A stretch of 34,576 nucleotides of DNA from Candidatus Bathyarchaeota archaeon (GTDB lineage Archaea > Thermoproteota > Bathyarchaeia > Bathyarchaeales > UBA233): NCBI GenBank assembly GCA_029907045.1, contig JARYMR010000002.1, positions 1 to 34,576 on the forward strand, written 5' to 3'. Within the stretch, counting starts at the first letter, position 1; every line of letters begins with the position of its first letter. A program made the translations under genes and the position numbers. Positions 24,376-32,426 of the stretch are shown here, piece after piece. Below the pieces are notes generated by a model. It was not told the DNA's origin. It searched no databases and saw only the letters and a list, made by a program, of their open reading frames with translations.

Positions 24376-25524
24376 ATGTCCACGAGAAAAAATGGGCCTC
24401 TACTAATAACATCGTGGAGAGCCACAAGGGCATGCAATCTGAACTGTGTTTACTGTAACGTGGAGGCTAAAAATACGCCAGCTCCAGACGAATTAAGCAT
24501 TAAAGAGGCTCTTCGCCTAGTAGATCTAGTCTATGAATTTGGCTCAGAATGGTTTGGTTTGAAAGGTGGAGAACCTCTGATGCGAAGGGACGTCTTTGAG
24601 ATAATAGGTTATGCGCGAAGATTGGGATTAAACGTATGTTTGCTAACAAATGGATACTTCGTTGATGGAGAAATTTTAAACAACCTTGCAAAATACGAGG
24701 TTTATACATCAGTAAGCATAGATGGGTCTAAGAAAGCCAACGATGTCTTAAGAGGCAAAGGCTCCTACGACGCCGCCTTCTCAGCAATTCAAAAACTTTC
24801 AAAGGTAGGAGTTCTAAATGGCCTATCAATGGCCATAACATCCATAAACTATGGGGAAGCAGACCATATAGTTACCTTAGCCGAAGAGTACGGAGCAAGG
24901 TTTGTGTGGTTTAATCATCTACTTCCATGTGGGAGGGCTAGGGGGGAATCTCAGCTTGAGCCTACTCCTAAACAGTATGAATGGTTCCTAAATCACATAT
25001 ATGATTTAATGCATAAAACCTACAAAAGGAAGTTTGACTTTCACATCCACTGCCCCTTCTTTGCGAGGATTTTTAAAGAGAGGAATCCTTTAAGATTTTG
25101 GGAATGGTTTAATAACGAATTTACGGGGAAATGTATATACTTCCTATTTGGAGGCTACCTAAGCGTCCTTGAAAACGGAGATGTTATACCTTGCTTTTAC
25201 TCTGAAGGCCTGAAAATAGGAAATATAAGGAAGAAAACTCTAAAAGAAATGTGGGAAGAAGTTCAAAACTCCGATTTCTACAAAAGGCTTAAAAACCCTG
25301 ACAACTTGAAAGGCAAATGCGGAATCTGCGAGTATAGATTTATATGTGGAGGTTGCAGAACGAGGGCTTACGCTCACACAGGCGACTGGTTCGAGTCGGA
25401 CAATGCATGCGCCCATGTACCTCTAGCAACGAGTCAAAACTCCTTACATACATGTGCACAAGCCACAAACATTCTGGAACTTAGAAAAGGAAAGAACTTG
25501 TACGAAGCCAAAGATGAAACGTAA
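24376..25524 (+). CDS. Radical SAM/SPASM protein (NirJ/AhbD-like branch)
   Basis: 382 residues from ATG 24376, with GGAG at 24364-24367. The radical SAM cluster motif CNLNCVYC uses C20, C24 and C27, and the GGEPLMRRD SAM-binding motif follows. The C-terminal SPASM domain carries extra cluster cysteines, beginning at C315 in CGICEYRFICGGCRTRAYA and including later NAC. This tail resembles the NirJ/AhbC/AhbD haem-biosynthesis branch, but PqqE-like and peptide-modifying enzymes share it, so the substrate is uncertain. It heads a likely operon with the amidohydrolase (33-base gap) and CbiB. A paralogue starts at 33902. Confidence 0.85.
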   Translation: MSTRKNGPLLITSWRATRACNLNCVYCNVEAKNTPAPDELSIKEALRLVDLVYEFGSEWFGLKGGEPLMRRDVFEIIGYARRLGLNVCLLTNGYFVDGEILNNLAKYEVYTSVSIDGSKKANDVLRGKGSYDAAFSAIQKLSKVGVLNGLSMAITSINYGEADHIVTLAEEYGARFVWFNHLLPCGRARGESQLEPTPKQYEWFLNHIYDLMHKTYKRKFDFHIHCPFFARIFKERNPLRFWEWFNNEFTGKCIYFLFGGYLSVLENGDVIPCFYSEGLKIGNIRKKTLKEMWEEVQNSDFYKRLKNPDNLKGKCGICEYRFICGGCRTRAYAHTGDWFESDNACAHVPLATSQNSLHTCAQATNILELRKGKNLYEAKDET

Positions 25525-25557
25525 AGACTTTAAAATACCCCTTTTCAGGTCCTAGTA

Positions 25558-27138
25558 ATGTATGCCGATCTGGTTCTGCTTAATGGCCATATAATAACCC
25601 TATGTGAAGCCAAGCCCTTTGCTGAAGCTGTAGCCCTAAAAGATAATAGGATAATGAAGGTTGGCCGAAATACTGAAATCACTCAGCATATAAGCAGAAA
25701 AACAAAAGTGATAGATTTAAATGGGAAAACAGTTATTCCCGGCCTAATAGACTCTCATGTGCATGTCGCGGACTTTGCTAAAACTCTTCTTTGGATAGAC
25801 CTTCAAGGAGGAACCTCAATAGAGGAGATTAAAAACCTAGTTAATGAACGTGTGGAAAAAACATCAAGAGGGAAATGGATAATTGGTAAGGGATGGGACG
25901 AAGAAAAACTAGCCGAAAAAAGAATGCCTAAAGCCTCAGACATAGACGAGGCAGCGCCTGAAAATCCAGTAATCCTTTATAGAGCGAAAGGTCGAGTATG
26001 TGTTGTTAACAGCTTGGCACTACAAATGGTCAGCAGGTCTATAAACTTAGCAGAGCTGAAAAAAGGAGACATAGAAATAGACCCGCAAACCGGAAAGCCA
26101 AGCGGGATATTACGTAACTCAGCAACAGATCTCGTTTGGAAATTTATTCCAGAAACAAGTGTTGAAGAACTTGCGGAGTTAATAAAAATAGCATGCCAAA
26201 AAATATTGGAGATGGGAATAACAACAGTCCAATGGATAGCTTCCTCAACCCAAGAACTCTATGCAGTAAAGAAGGTAATTGAAAGCAAGGAACTTCCACT
26301 AAAAGTATACTTGATAGTTCCGGCGAGTATTTTAAAAAATCCCCACTTGTTGCGTGAACTTAAAGAAATCGAAAGCGAGTATTTCAAAGTTGGAGGAGTT
26401 ATATTTTCGGTAGATGGCTATCTTGCTTCTAAAACTGCTGCCCTAACAAAGCCATATGAAAATTCAAAAAATAGGGGTAAACTTTTCTATAACGCCGAAA
26501 ACATGAGGAAATTAATAGAAAAAATTGGGAAAAAAGGTTTACAAGTTGCAATTCACGCTATGGGAGATAGAGCCATTAAAGAAACATTAAAAGCCATAAA
26601 GAAAGTTTCAAAGACCCCCATATTCAAAGATATTACATTCCGACTAGAGACCGCGGCACTTCTGACACCTAAACTTATTGAAAAAATAGCGATTTTGGGA
26701 GCGGTTATCTCTGTTCAACCATATATGGCTTATTCTGAACTTAAAGTTTGGAAAGCAGTAGAAAGTATAGGCCGTGAAAGAGCAAGGTGGCTTTTCCCAT
26801 TAAAAACACTTTTTCAGAAGGGGATAATCGTGGCCGGGGGTACAGATAGTCCAATGGAACCATTAAACGTGTTCTCTCATATTAAAACAGCCACAGCGAC
26901 ACGGGCATTAAATGAACGGATAACAGTCTATGAAGCGTTAAAGATGTATACGCTGAACGCCGCCTACGCTATGGGTGAAGAGAAGGCTAAAGGAACTATT
27001 GAAAGAGGAAAACTCGCGGACATAACAGTACTATCCGAAAACTTGTTAGCAACACATCCTAAAAAGATTGATGAAATCAAAGTTGAATTAACAATAGTTA
27101 GTGGAAAGATAGCTTACTCTAACCTGAAGACGGCATAA
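25558..27138 (+). CDS. Amidohydrolase family protein (YtcJ-like)
   Basis: 526 residues from ATG 25558. The N-terminal strand cap begins MYADLVLLNGHIITL. The metal-binding HxH is H67/H69 in GLIDSHVHVADF. A further metal-ligand candidate is H333 in AIHAMGDRAI, and the acidic residue D430 sits in GGTDSPMEP. The C-terminal cap ends KLADITVLSENL. This is the layout of the YtcJ/COG1574 branch of metal-dependent hydrolases, most of which have unknown substrates. It lies between SPASM radical SAM and CbiB genes with 33- and 28-base gaps, so it is likely co-transcribed; any link to cobalamin metabolism is only contextual. Confidence 0.9.
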   Translation: MYADLVLLNGHIITLCEAKPFAEAVALKDNRIMKVGRNTEITQHISRKTKVIDLNGKTVIPGLIDSHVHVADFAKTLLWIDLQGGTSIEEIKNLVNERVEKTSRGKWIIGKGWDEEKLAEKRMPKASDIDEAAPENPVILYRAKGRVCVVNSLALQMVSRSINLAELKKGDIEIDPQTGKPSGILRNSATDLVWKFIPETSVEELAELIKIACQKILEMGITTVQWIASSTQELYAVKKVIESKELPLKVYLIVPASILKNPHLLRELKEIESEYFKVGGVIFSVDGYLASKTAALTKPYENSKNRGKLFYNAENMRKLIEKIGKKGLQVAIHAMGDRAIKETLKAIKKVSKTPIFKDITFRLETAALLTPKLIEKIAILGAVISVQPYMAYSELKVWKAVESIGRERARWLFPLKTLFQKGIIVAGGTDSPMEPLNVFSHIKTATATRALNERITVYEALKMYTLNAAYAMGEEKAKGTIERGKLADITVLSENLLATHPKKIDEIKVELTIVSGKIAYSNLKTA

Positions 27139-27166
27139 AATTCAATAATATATTGAGGTTAAAAAT

Positions 27167-28144
27167 TTGGGTTTAAACTTCTTCATCGGCCTTCTAATCT
27201 TGCTCCTCTCATTGGTCATCGACTTTTTAATAAGCGACCCTTCACCGAATACTCCGTGGACCTTGCGCTATAAACTTCACCCAACCGTTTGGATGGGGAA
27301 GCTTACCTATCGATTAAAAACCGTATTAAAGAATCCTAACTCAAAGATTGAAAAGTTTAACGGCGTAGTTCTAGCCTTAATTGTCCTAATATCGTTCACT
27401 GTTCCTACATACTTAATTTTGAAACTTCTCAAGGAATATTTTACCATGATAGTTTACATAATTGTTGCGGCATTAATCCTTAAAATGACAATCTGCATCA
27501 AACTTGAAACTGAATGGGCTTATGAAGTTTCGAATGCTATAAAAAATGACGATTTAGTTGAAGCTAGAAAATATGCCCATTTCTCAAGAAGGGATTCATC
27601 AAACCTTGACGGCCCACAAATAGCCTCCTCAGTTATTGAGTCAATGGCTGAAAACTTGGCGGATTTTAGACTTTCGCCTCTCTTCTACTATGGAGCCTTC
27701 GGAACAGCAGGCGCCGTAGCATATAGAGTCATCAACACTTTAGACGGTGTAATCGGATTTAAAGATCCTGAACATATAAACATAGGATGGTTTTCAGCCA
27801 GCCTCGATACAATAGTGAATTATATTCCCACAAGGATAGCAGCTCTCCTTATAATTTTGGCTTCAGCAATTCTTGGCCAAGATTATAGGAGGGCTTGGAA
27901 AATCGCTTTACGTGACCGCAAGAGCGTTCCCAGTAGAAATCATGGCTGGACTATGGCCGCTATGGCTGGTGCTCTCAATGTTCGCTTAGAGAAACCAGGT
28001 CATTATGTTATAAACGATGGTAGTATGATGTCTTCACATCTAGATATTATCAGAGCATTGAGAATAAGAAATATAGTAATCATTTTATTCATATTACTCG
28101 TTGTTGTGCCGCTGCTTTACTTATCCGCTGGTCTTATTCTTTAA
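27167..28144 (+). CDS. cbiB: Adenosylcobinamide-phosphate synthase CbiB
   Basis: 325 residues from a TTG start with GAGGTT at 27155-27160. This integral membrane enzyme attaches aminopropanol (phosphate) to the adenosylcobyric acid side chain. Family signatures are the N-terminal DFLISDPSP and LHPTVWMGKL, and the conserved SRRDSSNLDGPQIASSVIES with AENLADFRLSPLFYY. TMAAMAGALNVRLEKPGHY then lies before the last membrane helix. Length and several membrane helices match the family. It completes, with CobD at the left edge, the arm-attachment step for the cobalamin used by the window's radical SAM enzymes. It is called CobD in some archaeal nomenclature, not to be confused with the decarboxylase. 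Confidence 0.95.
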   Translation: MGLNFFIGLLILLLSLVIDFLISDPSPNTPWTLRYKLHPTVWMGKLTYRLKTVLKNPNSKIEKFNGVVLALIVLISFTVPTYLILKLLKEYFTMIVYIIVAALILKMTICIKLETEWAYEVSNAIKNDDLVEARKYAHFSRRDSSNLDGPQIASSVIESMAENLADFRLSPLFYYGAFGTAGAVAYRVINTLDGVIGFKDPEHINIGWFSASLDTIVNYIPTRIAALLIILASAILGQDYRRAWKIALRDRKSVPSRNHGWTMAAMAGALNVRLEKPGHYVINDGSMMSSHLDIIRALRIRNIVIILFILLVVVPLLYLSAGLIL

Positions 28145-28222
28145 TTTGGTAGATTAACATAGGAACTAAAAATAGAAATAAATACGTGTGTAGCAGAATT
28201 TAAGGTATGGGGGTTAGTAGCC

Positions 28223-29605
28223 ATCAAAGTTACGCTTGTTAATCCACCATATCCAAAGAGGGCTCATCAACATCCCGCCCTTATCCCATTAAGCTTAGGA
28301 TATTTAGGTGCAATCTGCGAGGAGAAGGGCCACGACGTCTCCATAATAGATTGTCAAGCTGAGAGGCTTGATCTAGAAGGTTTTCGGCGTAGATTGAAGG
28401 ATGTTGAGTCGGATGTTATTGGAATAACCTCGGCAACCTTAACATACAACTCAGCCTTAAAAATAGCCAGAATTGCAAAGGAGATATTTCCAAACAGTGT
28501 AACCATCTTAGGCGGGTGCCACGCAACTTTCTGGGATGAAAATGTTTTAAAGGAAAGTTCCAACGTAGACATTATTGTCCGTAAAGAAGGAGAATTAACC
28601 TTCCTTGAGTTACTAAATAAAATTGAGACGAAACAGAAACTTGACGCTGTAACAGGAATTACTTACAGAGATAATGGAAAAATTTTAAGAAATGAAGATA
28701 GACCCTATCTAGAGAAATTGGATTCCCTCCCCTATCCAGCTCACCATCTTTTAAAGCTTAACCTCTACATAAAGTATGGAAAGTTAATTATTCCAGTTAT
28801 GACGAGTAGGGGATGCGTTTATTGGTGCGATTTCTGCTGTGCTGTGAGGATGTTTGGTAGAAGGTACCGTATGAGAGATCCCATAAAAGTTGTGGATGAA
28901 ATCGAGCACATTCATAAAACCTTTGGAACCGATCAATTCACCTTTTACGACGACGCTTTCAGTGTAGACACTAAAAGGGTGGAGAGAATATGCGAGGAGC
29001 TTGTTAAGAGGGGGCTAGATATAAAATGGGACTGCGAAACTAGAGTCGACATGATTGATAGAAGTCTGCTTGAAAAAATGAAGAAGGCTGGTTGCATAGC
29101 TGTATGGTTCGGCGTGGAGTCTGGTTCTCAGATGATCCTCGATAGGATGCACAAGAAGATAAAGATAGAACAGACTAGAAGGGCTTTTGAGATAGCGCAA
29201 CAAGTCGGATTAATAACAGTTGCAAGCGTCATTTTAGGTTTTCCAGGGGAAACCGAAGAAACTGTGTGGAAAACTGTAAACTTTGTTAAGAGTTTAGACC
29301 CCCACGATGTAGGTTATTATATCGCAACTCCATACCCTGGAACCCCGCTTTATGAAACGGTTAAAAGCAATGGTTGGCTCAAAACCGAGGACTTCGACAA
29401 ATATGATACTGCAACTCCAGTGTTTGAAACTCCATTCCTCAGCGCGGAGAAATTAAAGAGAATAAGAGAAAAAGCGTATCAACAATTCTATTTGAGGCCG
29501 AATTACGTTGCGAAAATGCTTAAAGTAGGAGGAGTTTACGGAGTCTCAGCCGTTAAAACTTCACTAGCCTACTTTCTCAGGGCACTACACTTAAGACTCA
29601 GCTAA
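28223..29605 (+). CDS. B12-binding-domain radical SAM protein (fifth of five), abnormal start
   Basis: 460 residues if read from the ATC at 28223. The protein begins IKVTLVNPPYPKRAHQH, exactly where paralogues begin, and there is no in-frame ATG, GTG or TTG between the stop at 28160 and a TTG at 28394. Starting at 28394 would delete 57 residues of cobalamin domain. Downstream, LGGCHATFWD, the cluster motif RGCVYWCDFC (C198, C202, C205), AVRMFGRRYR and FGVESGSQ are intact. It is the closest relative of the gene at 11938. An out-of-frame ATG at 28207 would become in-frame if the run of five G were four. Likely a functional gene with a rare start codon or a sequence error; recent damage is the alternative. 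Confidence 0.8.
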   Translation: MKVTLVNPPYPKRAHQHPALIPLSLGYLGAICEEKGHDVSIIDCQAERLDLEGFRRRLKDVESDVIGITSATLTYNSALKIARIAKEIFPNSVTILGGCHATFWDENVLKESSNVDIIVRKEGELTFLELLNKIETKQKLDAVTGITYRDNGKILRNEDRPYLEKLDSLPYPAHHLLKLNLYIKYGKLIIPVMTSRGCVYWCDFCCAVRMFGRRYRMRDPIKVVDEIEHIHKTFGTDQFTFYDDAFSVDTKRVERICEELVKRGLDIKWDCETRVDMIDRSLLEKMKKAGCIAVWFGVESGSQMILDRMHKKIKIEQTRRAFEIAQQVGLITVASVILGFPGETEETVWKTVNFVKSLDPHDVGYYIATPYPGTPLYETVKSNGWLKTEDFDKYDTATPVFETPFLSAEKLKRIREKAYQQFYLRPNYVAKMLKVGGVYGVSAVKTSLAYFLRALHLRLS

Positions 29606-29817
29606 AGCTTTTCCAACGTGCTCTGCAGTCCACATATATGCATGTTAGATGAAGCTCCAGCCAGTAATCCGAAACACGCTCATCTTTTGCTTCTTAAACT
29701 ATAGCTTAGCAACTCCCAACAGTCAAAACCAGTATCTGATGCTTCTTAGAAAGAATATTAACGTATTTCACTTTGAAGTATGATTAGTAAAATAGACATT
29801 CACTGCAAGACCAGTGA

Positions 29818-30939
29818 GTGGAGGCTGTTTCAAAACAAAGGATAGGCAATATTGAAAATCCTGATCCTGAGGAAGTGGCGGCGTTAGATCCAGATTTAGT
29901 GATCATGTATTCGTTTTACGGCAAGGGTGATCCAAGTATTGAAGCGATTGAAAAGTTTGGATTCCCCATAATTGCAATCTGTCCAGGAACATTTGAAAAT
30001 TTTTTGAGGGATATAGAGCTTATAGGCAATTCTACTGGAAAATTTTCGGAGGCAAAGGCCTTAGTTTCAGGCCTTAAAGAAAGACTCGAATATATAAGTA
30101 ATCTGACTAGTAATGTGGCTTACAAACAACGCGTTTACTTTGAATTCTGGTATCCTCCACCGACAACAGCTGGACCAGGTTCATGGCCCCATTCCCTAAT
30201 TGAGATTGCTGGTGGTACAAACATTTTCGGAGACGCCACGACGAAATAAATGGGTCAGTACAAACGACGAAGAAGTTGTGCAGAAGGATCCAGAAGTAAT
30301 TATAAGTATTCGCGGCATGCCAGACCCGGGCCAAGACTATTTGATGGCCTTGAAGTAATGCTTACTCTCCTACATTCTGAACTGTTCAACGCCACAACCA
30401 TCAAACTGTTAGCTTAAATACAACAGAACTTATAACCTCAAGCCAAGTGATAAATATTCAAGCTCCTACCAAAACTGAAATTGAGGTATTAAAGGCTGCA
30501 GGTAACGGTAGCTTAATTGTTATGATGGCCTTTATGGGGCCAAAATTGCCCGAAAACCTAAAACTTGCTGGAAACTACTTGGAAATCAGATGCAGCGTAC
30601 CATAGTCCTAATCTTTACTTTGAAAATAAACTATGATGAAAGTGATTTAAATCTTTTAGGAATCGATGAAAGCTCACTCAAAATATGCTACTTTGACATG
30701 GAAAATGGTGAATGGTCTCCATTAGAAACATTTGTTAATAGAAATGAAGATTACGCTAAAGCTGTTGTCACCCATTTAACTTACTTTGCATTGGCCGGCG
30801 AACCTAAGCCTTCCATATGGGAGTCGCAGACTCCGCTGTGGTCGCCTTAATAGCAGTAGTGGTTATATCATTTATTACAAGTATTGTAACCTACATGGCT
30901 TTAAGGAAGCGTGATTTTAGAAAACGCGCTTTTAAATGA
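29818..30939 (+). pseudogene. Decayed ABC-type substrate-binding protein (BtuF-like) with C-terminal anchor
   Basis: Fragments of one protein lie in different frames. Frame 1 (29818-30246) reads QRIGNIENPDPEEVAALDPD through GGTNIFGDATTK, typical of periplasmic-binding-protein-type B12/iron-siderophore binding proteins. A tandem AAAT duplication (30244-30251) then shifts to KWVSTNDEEVVQKDPEVII. The next part, RPGPRLFDGLEVMLTLLHSE (30322 on), is in another frame and lacks the usual intervening strand, implying a deletion. A C-terminal domain (NTTELITSSQVINIQAPTKT; YDESDLNLLGIDESSLK) is broken again near 30600. The anchor segment (AVVALIAVVVISFITSIVTY) is in a third frame and ends at 30939. The N-terminal ~60-100 residues are absent, with a TGA just before 29818. 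No partner permease or ATPase is present. Individual short frames here are not separate genes. Confidence 0.82.
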
Positions 30940-31066
30940 TGAGGGCTGAGTCCTTGCGTTTCTCCAAAATGTATAAAATTCTCGCTATACCCTAGTCGGA
31001 AATCTTATAAACTATTTTTGTAGATAAGAAGCTAGATGTTCAATTAAAAGGAGCTTGTGTTTTGAA

Positions 31067-32392
31067 ATGTCTAAACCAAAAGAGTATTCGTGGATGACCA
31101 AAAATAAACTGATGACGTATACCTTCGTTGCACTCGTTATGCTCGCCGCTGTGTCAGCTATTTCTTGGTGGCCCACCTCTATTATAGTATCCATAGTTGC
31201 GGTTGTAGTGGCTGTAGCTCTTGATTATCTACTTTCATTAGTAATGAAAAACAGAGGACCATTAAACACTCTATCTGCAGCGGTATTCGGTCTGATTGTT
31301 GCTCTCTCGTATTCCTTAGGAATACCTGCGATGCACTCAATAGAAGCGTTGCCGCTGCAAGCGCCAGATGCATACCTTTACGTTGGAGTTATTTCTGCGG
31401 TAGGCATGGTGCTGTTCAAGAAACTTCAAGGCTTGAGCGGCAGAAAATATGTGAATCCCGCTGCAACCGCAAAACTTGTGGTTATGCTTCCTTTCTTTAA
31501 TACATTGTTGTTAGCCAAAGATCACCTAACAAGTGGTATTGGCTTACCTGCACTAGCAGGCCCGATAGGCTATACCATCATAGGCGACAATGGTCTGCAA
31601 TCGTTTGCAACTTATATGATATCTTGCTTTGGCAATCCTTCTGTTCCTGTTCCTGCTACCATTACTTCATCTGACGTATTCTGGGTTTTGATGGTGCAGA
31701 AATTTCACGGGTGGATCGGCGGTGCTTCAAGCCTTGCAGTTATCATTGTTGGGATCGGGTTATTTGTCGCTTGCCGCAGATATATAAAATGGAGAATAAC
31801 AACGAGTTACCTCATGACAGTTGCATTGCTTGCATTTATTTTAAGCTTTGTATATGGTGATGCTGATCCTCTGTTAAGAGTAGTTTTCCACATATTCGTT
31901 GGGAGCTCAATATTTCTAGCGTTCTTTATGGCTACTGACCCCGCGACCACACCGCTAACGTATAGGGGGCAATTGATATTCGGTATAGGCTTGGGTGTAT
32001 TAACAGTTCTAATTCAATCATACATGAATTTCTTTGGAGGCTCAATTCTTGCGTTGATAATAATGAATTTAACCTCACCTTTATTAGATAAGGTTGGATT
32101 ACCAAAACCAACAGAGGCAAAAAGGGAGCTGAGACTTCCAAAAACCCAGCAATTCGAAACTGTCAAAACCACTTCATGTATACGATGCGGAGCATGCATT
32201 TATGTATGTCCTCATAACTTAAGCCCAATACTAATCAAGGAAGCTTTCGATAAAGGAAACATGGATGCTCTAAGGAAGCTTCAAGCGGACCTATGTGATG
32301 GCTGTGGACACTGTAGCTTCATCTGTCCAGCTAGAATTGATCTCAAAGGCTCTAGTCTAAGGGCAAAAGCCTCGTTGCGTACCGCTAAATAG
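31067..32392 (+). CDS. RnfD/NqrB-like membrane protein fused to RnfC-type ferredoxin domain
   Basis: 441 residues from ATG 31067; an in-frame TTG at 31055 lies too close to the GGAG at 31050-31053. Residues ~15-350 hold about nine membrane helices with RnfD/NqrB signatures such as GRKYVNPAATAKL and FMATDPATTPLTYRGQ. The tail carries two [4Fe-4S] motifs, C371-C374-C377-C381 and C410-C413-C416-C420, in a CIRCGACIYVCP...CDGCGHCSFICP layout like the RnfC C-terminus. Rnf/Nqr complexes couple ferredoxin or NADH oxidation to ion pumping, and RnfD holds a covalent FMN on a threonine of SGAT. Here the matching position reads S156-G-I-G159, so that threonine seems to be missing. No other Rnf subunit is in the window. 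Confidence 0.87.
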   Translation: MSKPKEYSWMTKNKLMTYTFVALVMLAAVSAISWWPTSIIVSIVAVVVAVALDYLLSLVMKNRGPLNTLSAAVFGLIVALSYSLGIPAMHSIEALPLQAPDAYLYVGVISAVGMVLFKKLQGLSGRKYVNPAATAKLVVMLPFFNTLLLAKDHLTSGIGLPALAGPIGYTIIGDNGLQSFATYMISCFGNPSVPVPATITSSDVFWVLMVQKFHGWIGGASSLAVIIVGIGLFVACRRYIKWRITTSYLMTVALLAFILSFVYGDADPLLRVVFHIFVGSSIFLAFFMATDPATTPLTYRGQLIFGIGLGVLTVLIQSYMNFFGGSILALIIMNLTSPLLDKVGLPKPTEAKRELRLPKTQQFETVKTTSCIRCGACIYVCPHNLSPILIKEAFDKGNMDALRKLQADLCDGCGHCSFICPARIDLKGSSLRAKASLRTAK

Positions 32393-32426
32393 AAAAAAGG
32401 TACGCAATAGACCATCCACTTTTTAT

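Noticed and set aside
24376..25524. Assignment as a haem biosynthesis enzyme (AhbC or AhbD)
   Set aside because: The SPASM tail resembles that branch, but no other haem gene is in the window and peptide-modifying relatives look alike, so only the family is claimed.
29606..29817. Possible N-terminal remnants of the binding protein or an RNA gene
   Set aside because: Short in-frame pieces before the TGA at 29815 are too weak to match, and I see no tRNA arms or conserved RNA structure.
30590..30850. Apparent small gene of 86 residues
   Set aside because: Its sequence is the C-terminal domain of the decayed binding protein and it begins at a frameshift, so it is part of the pseudogene.
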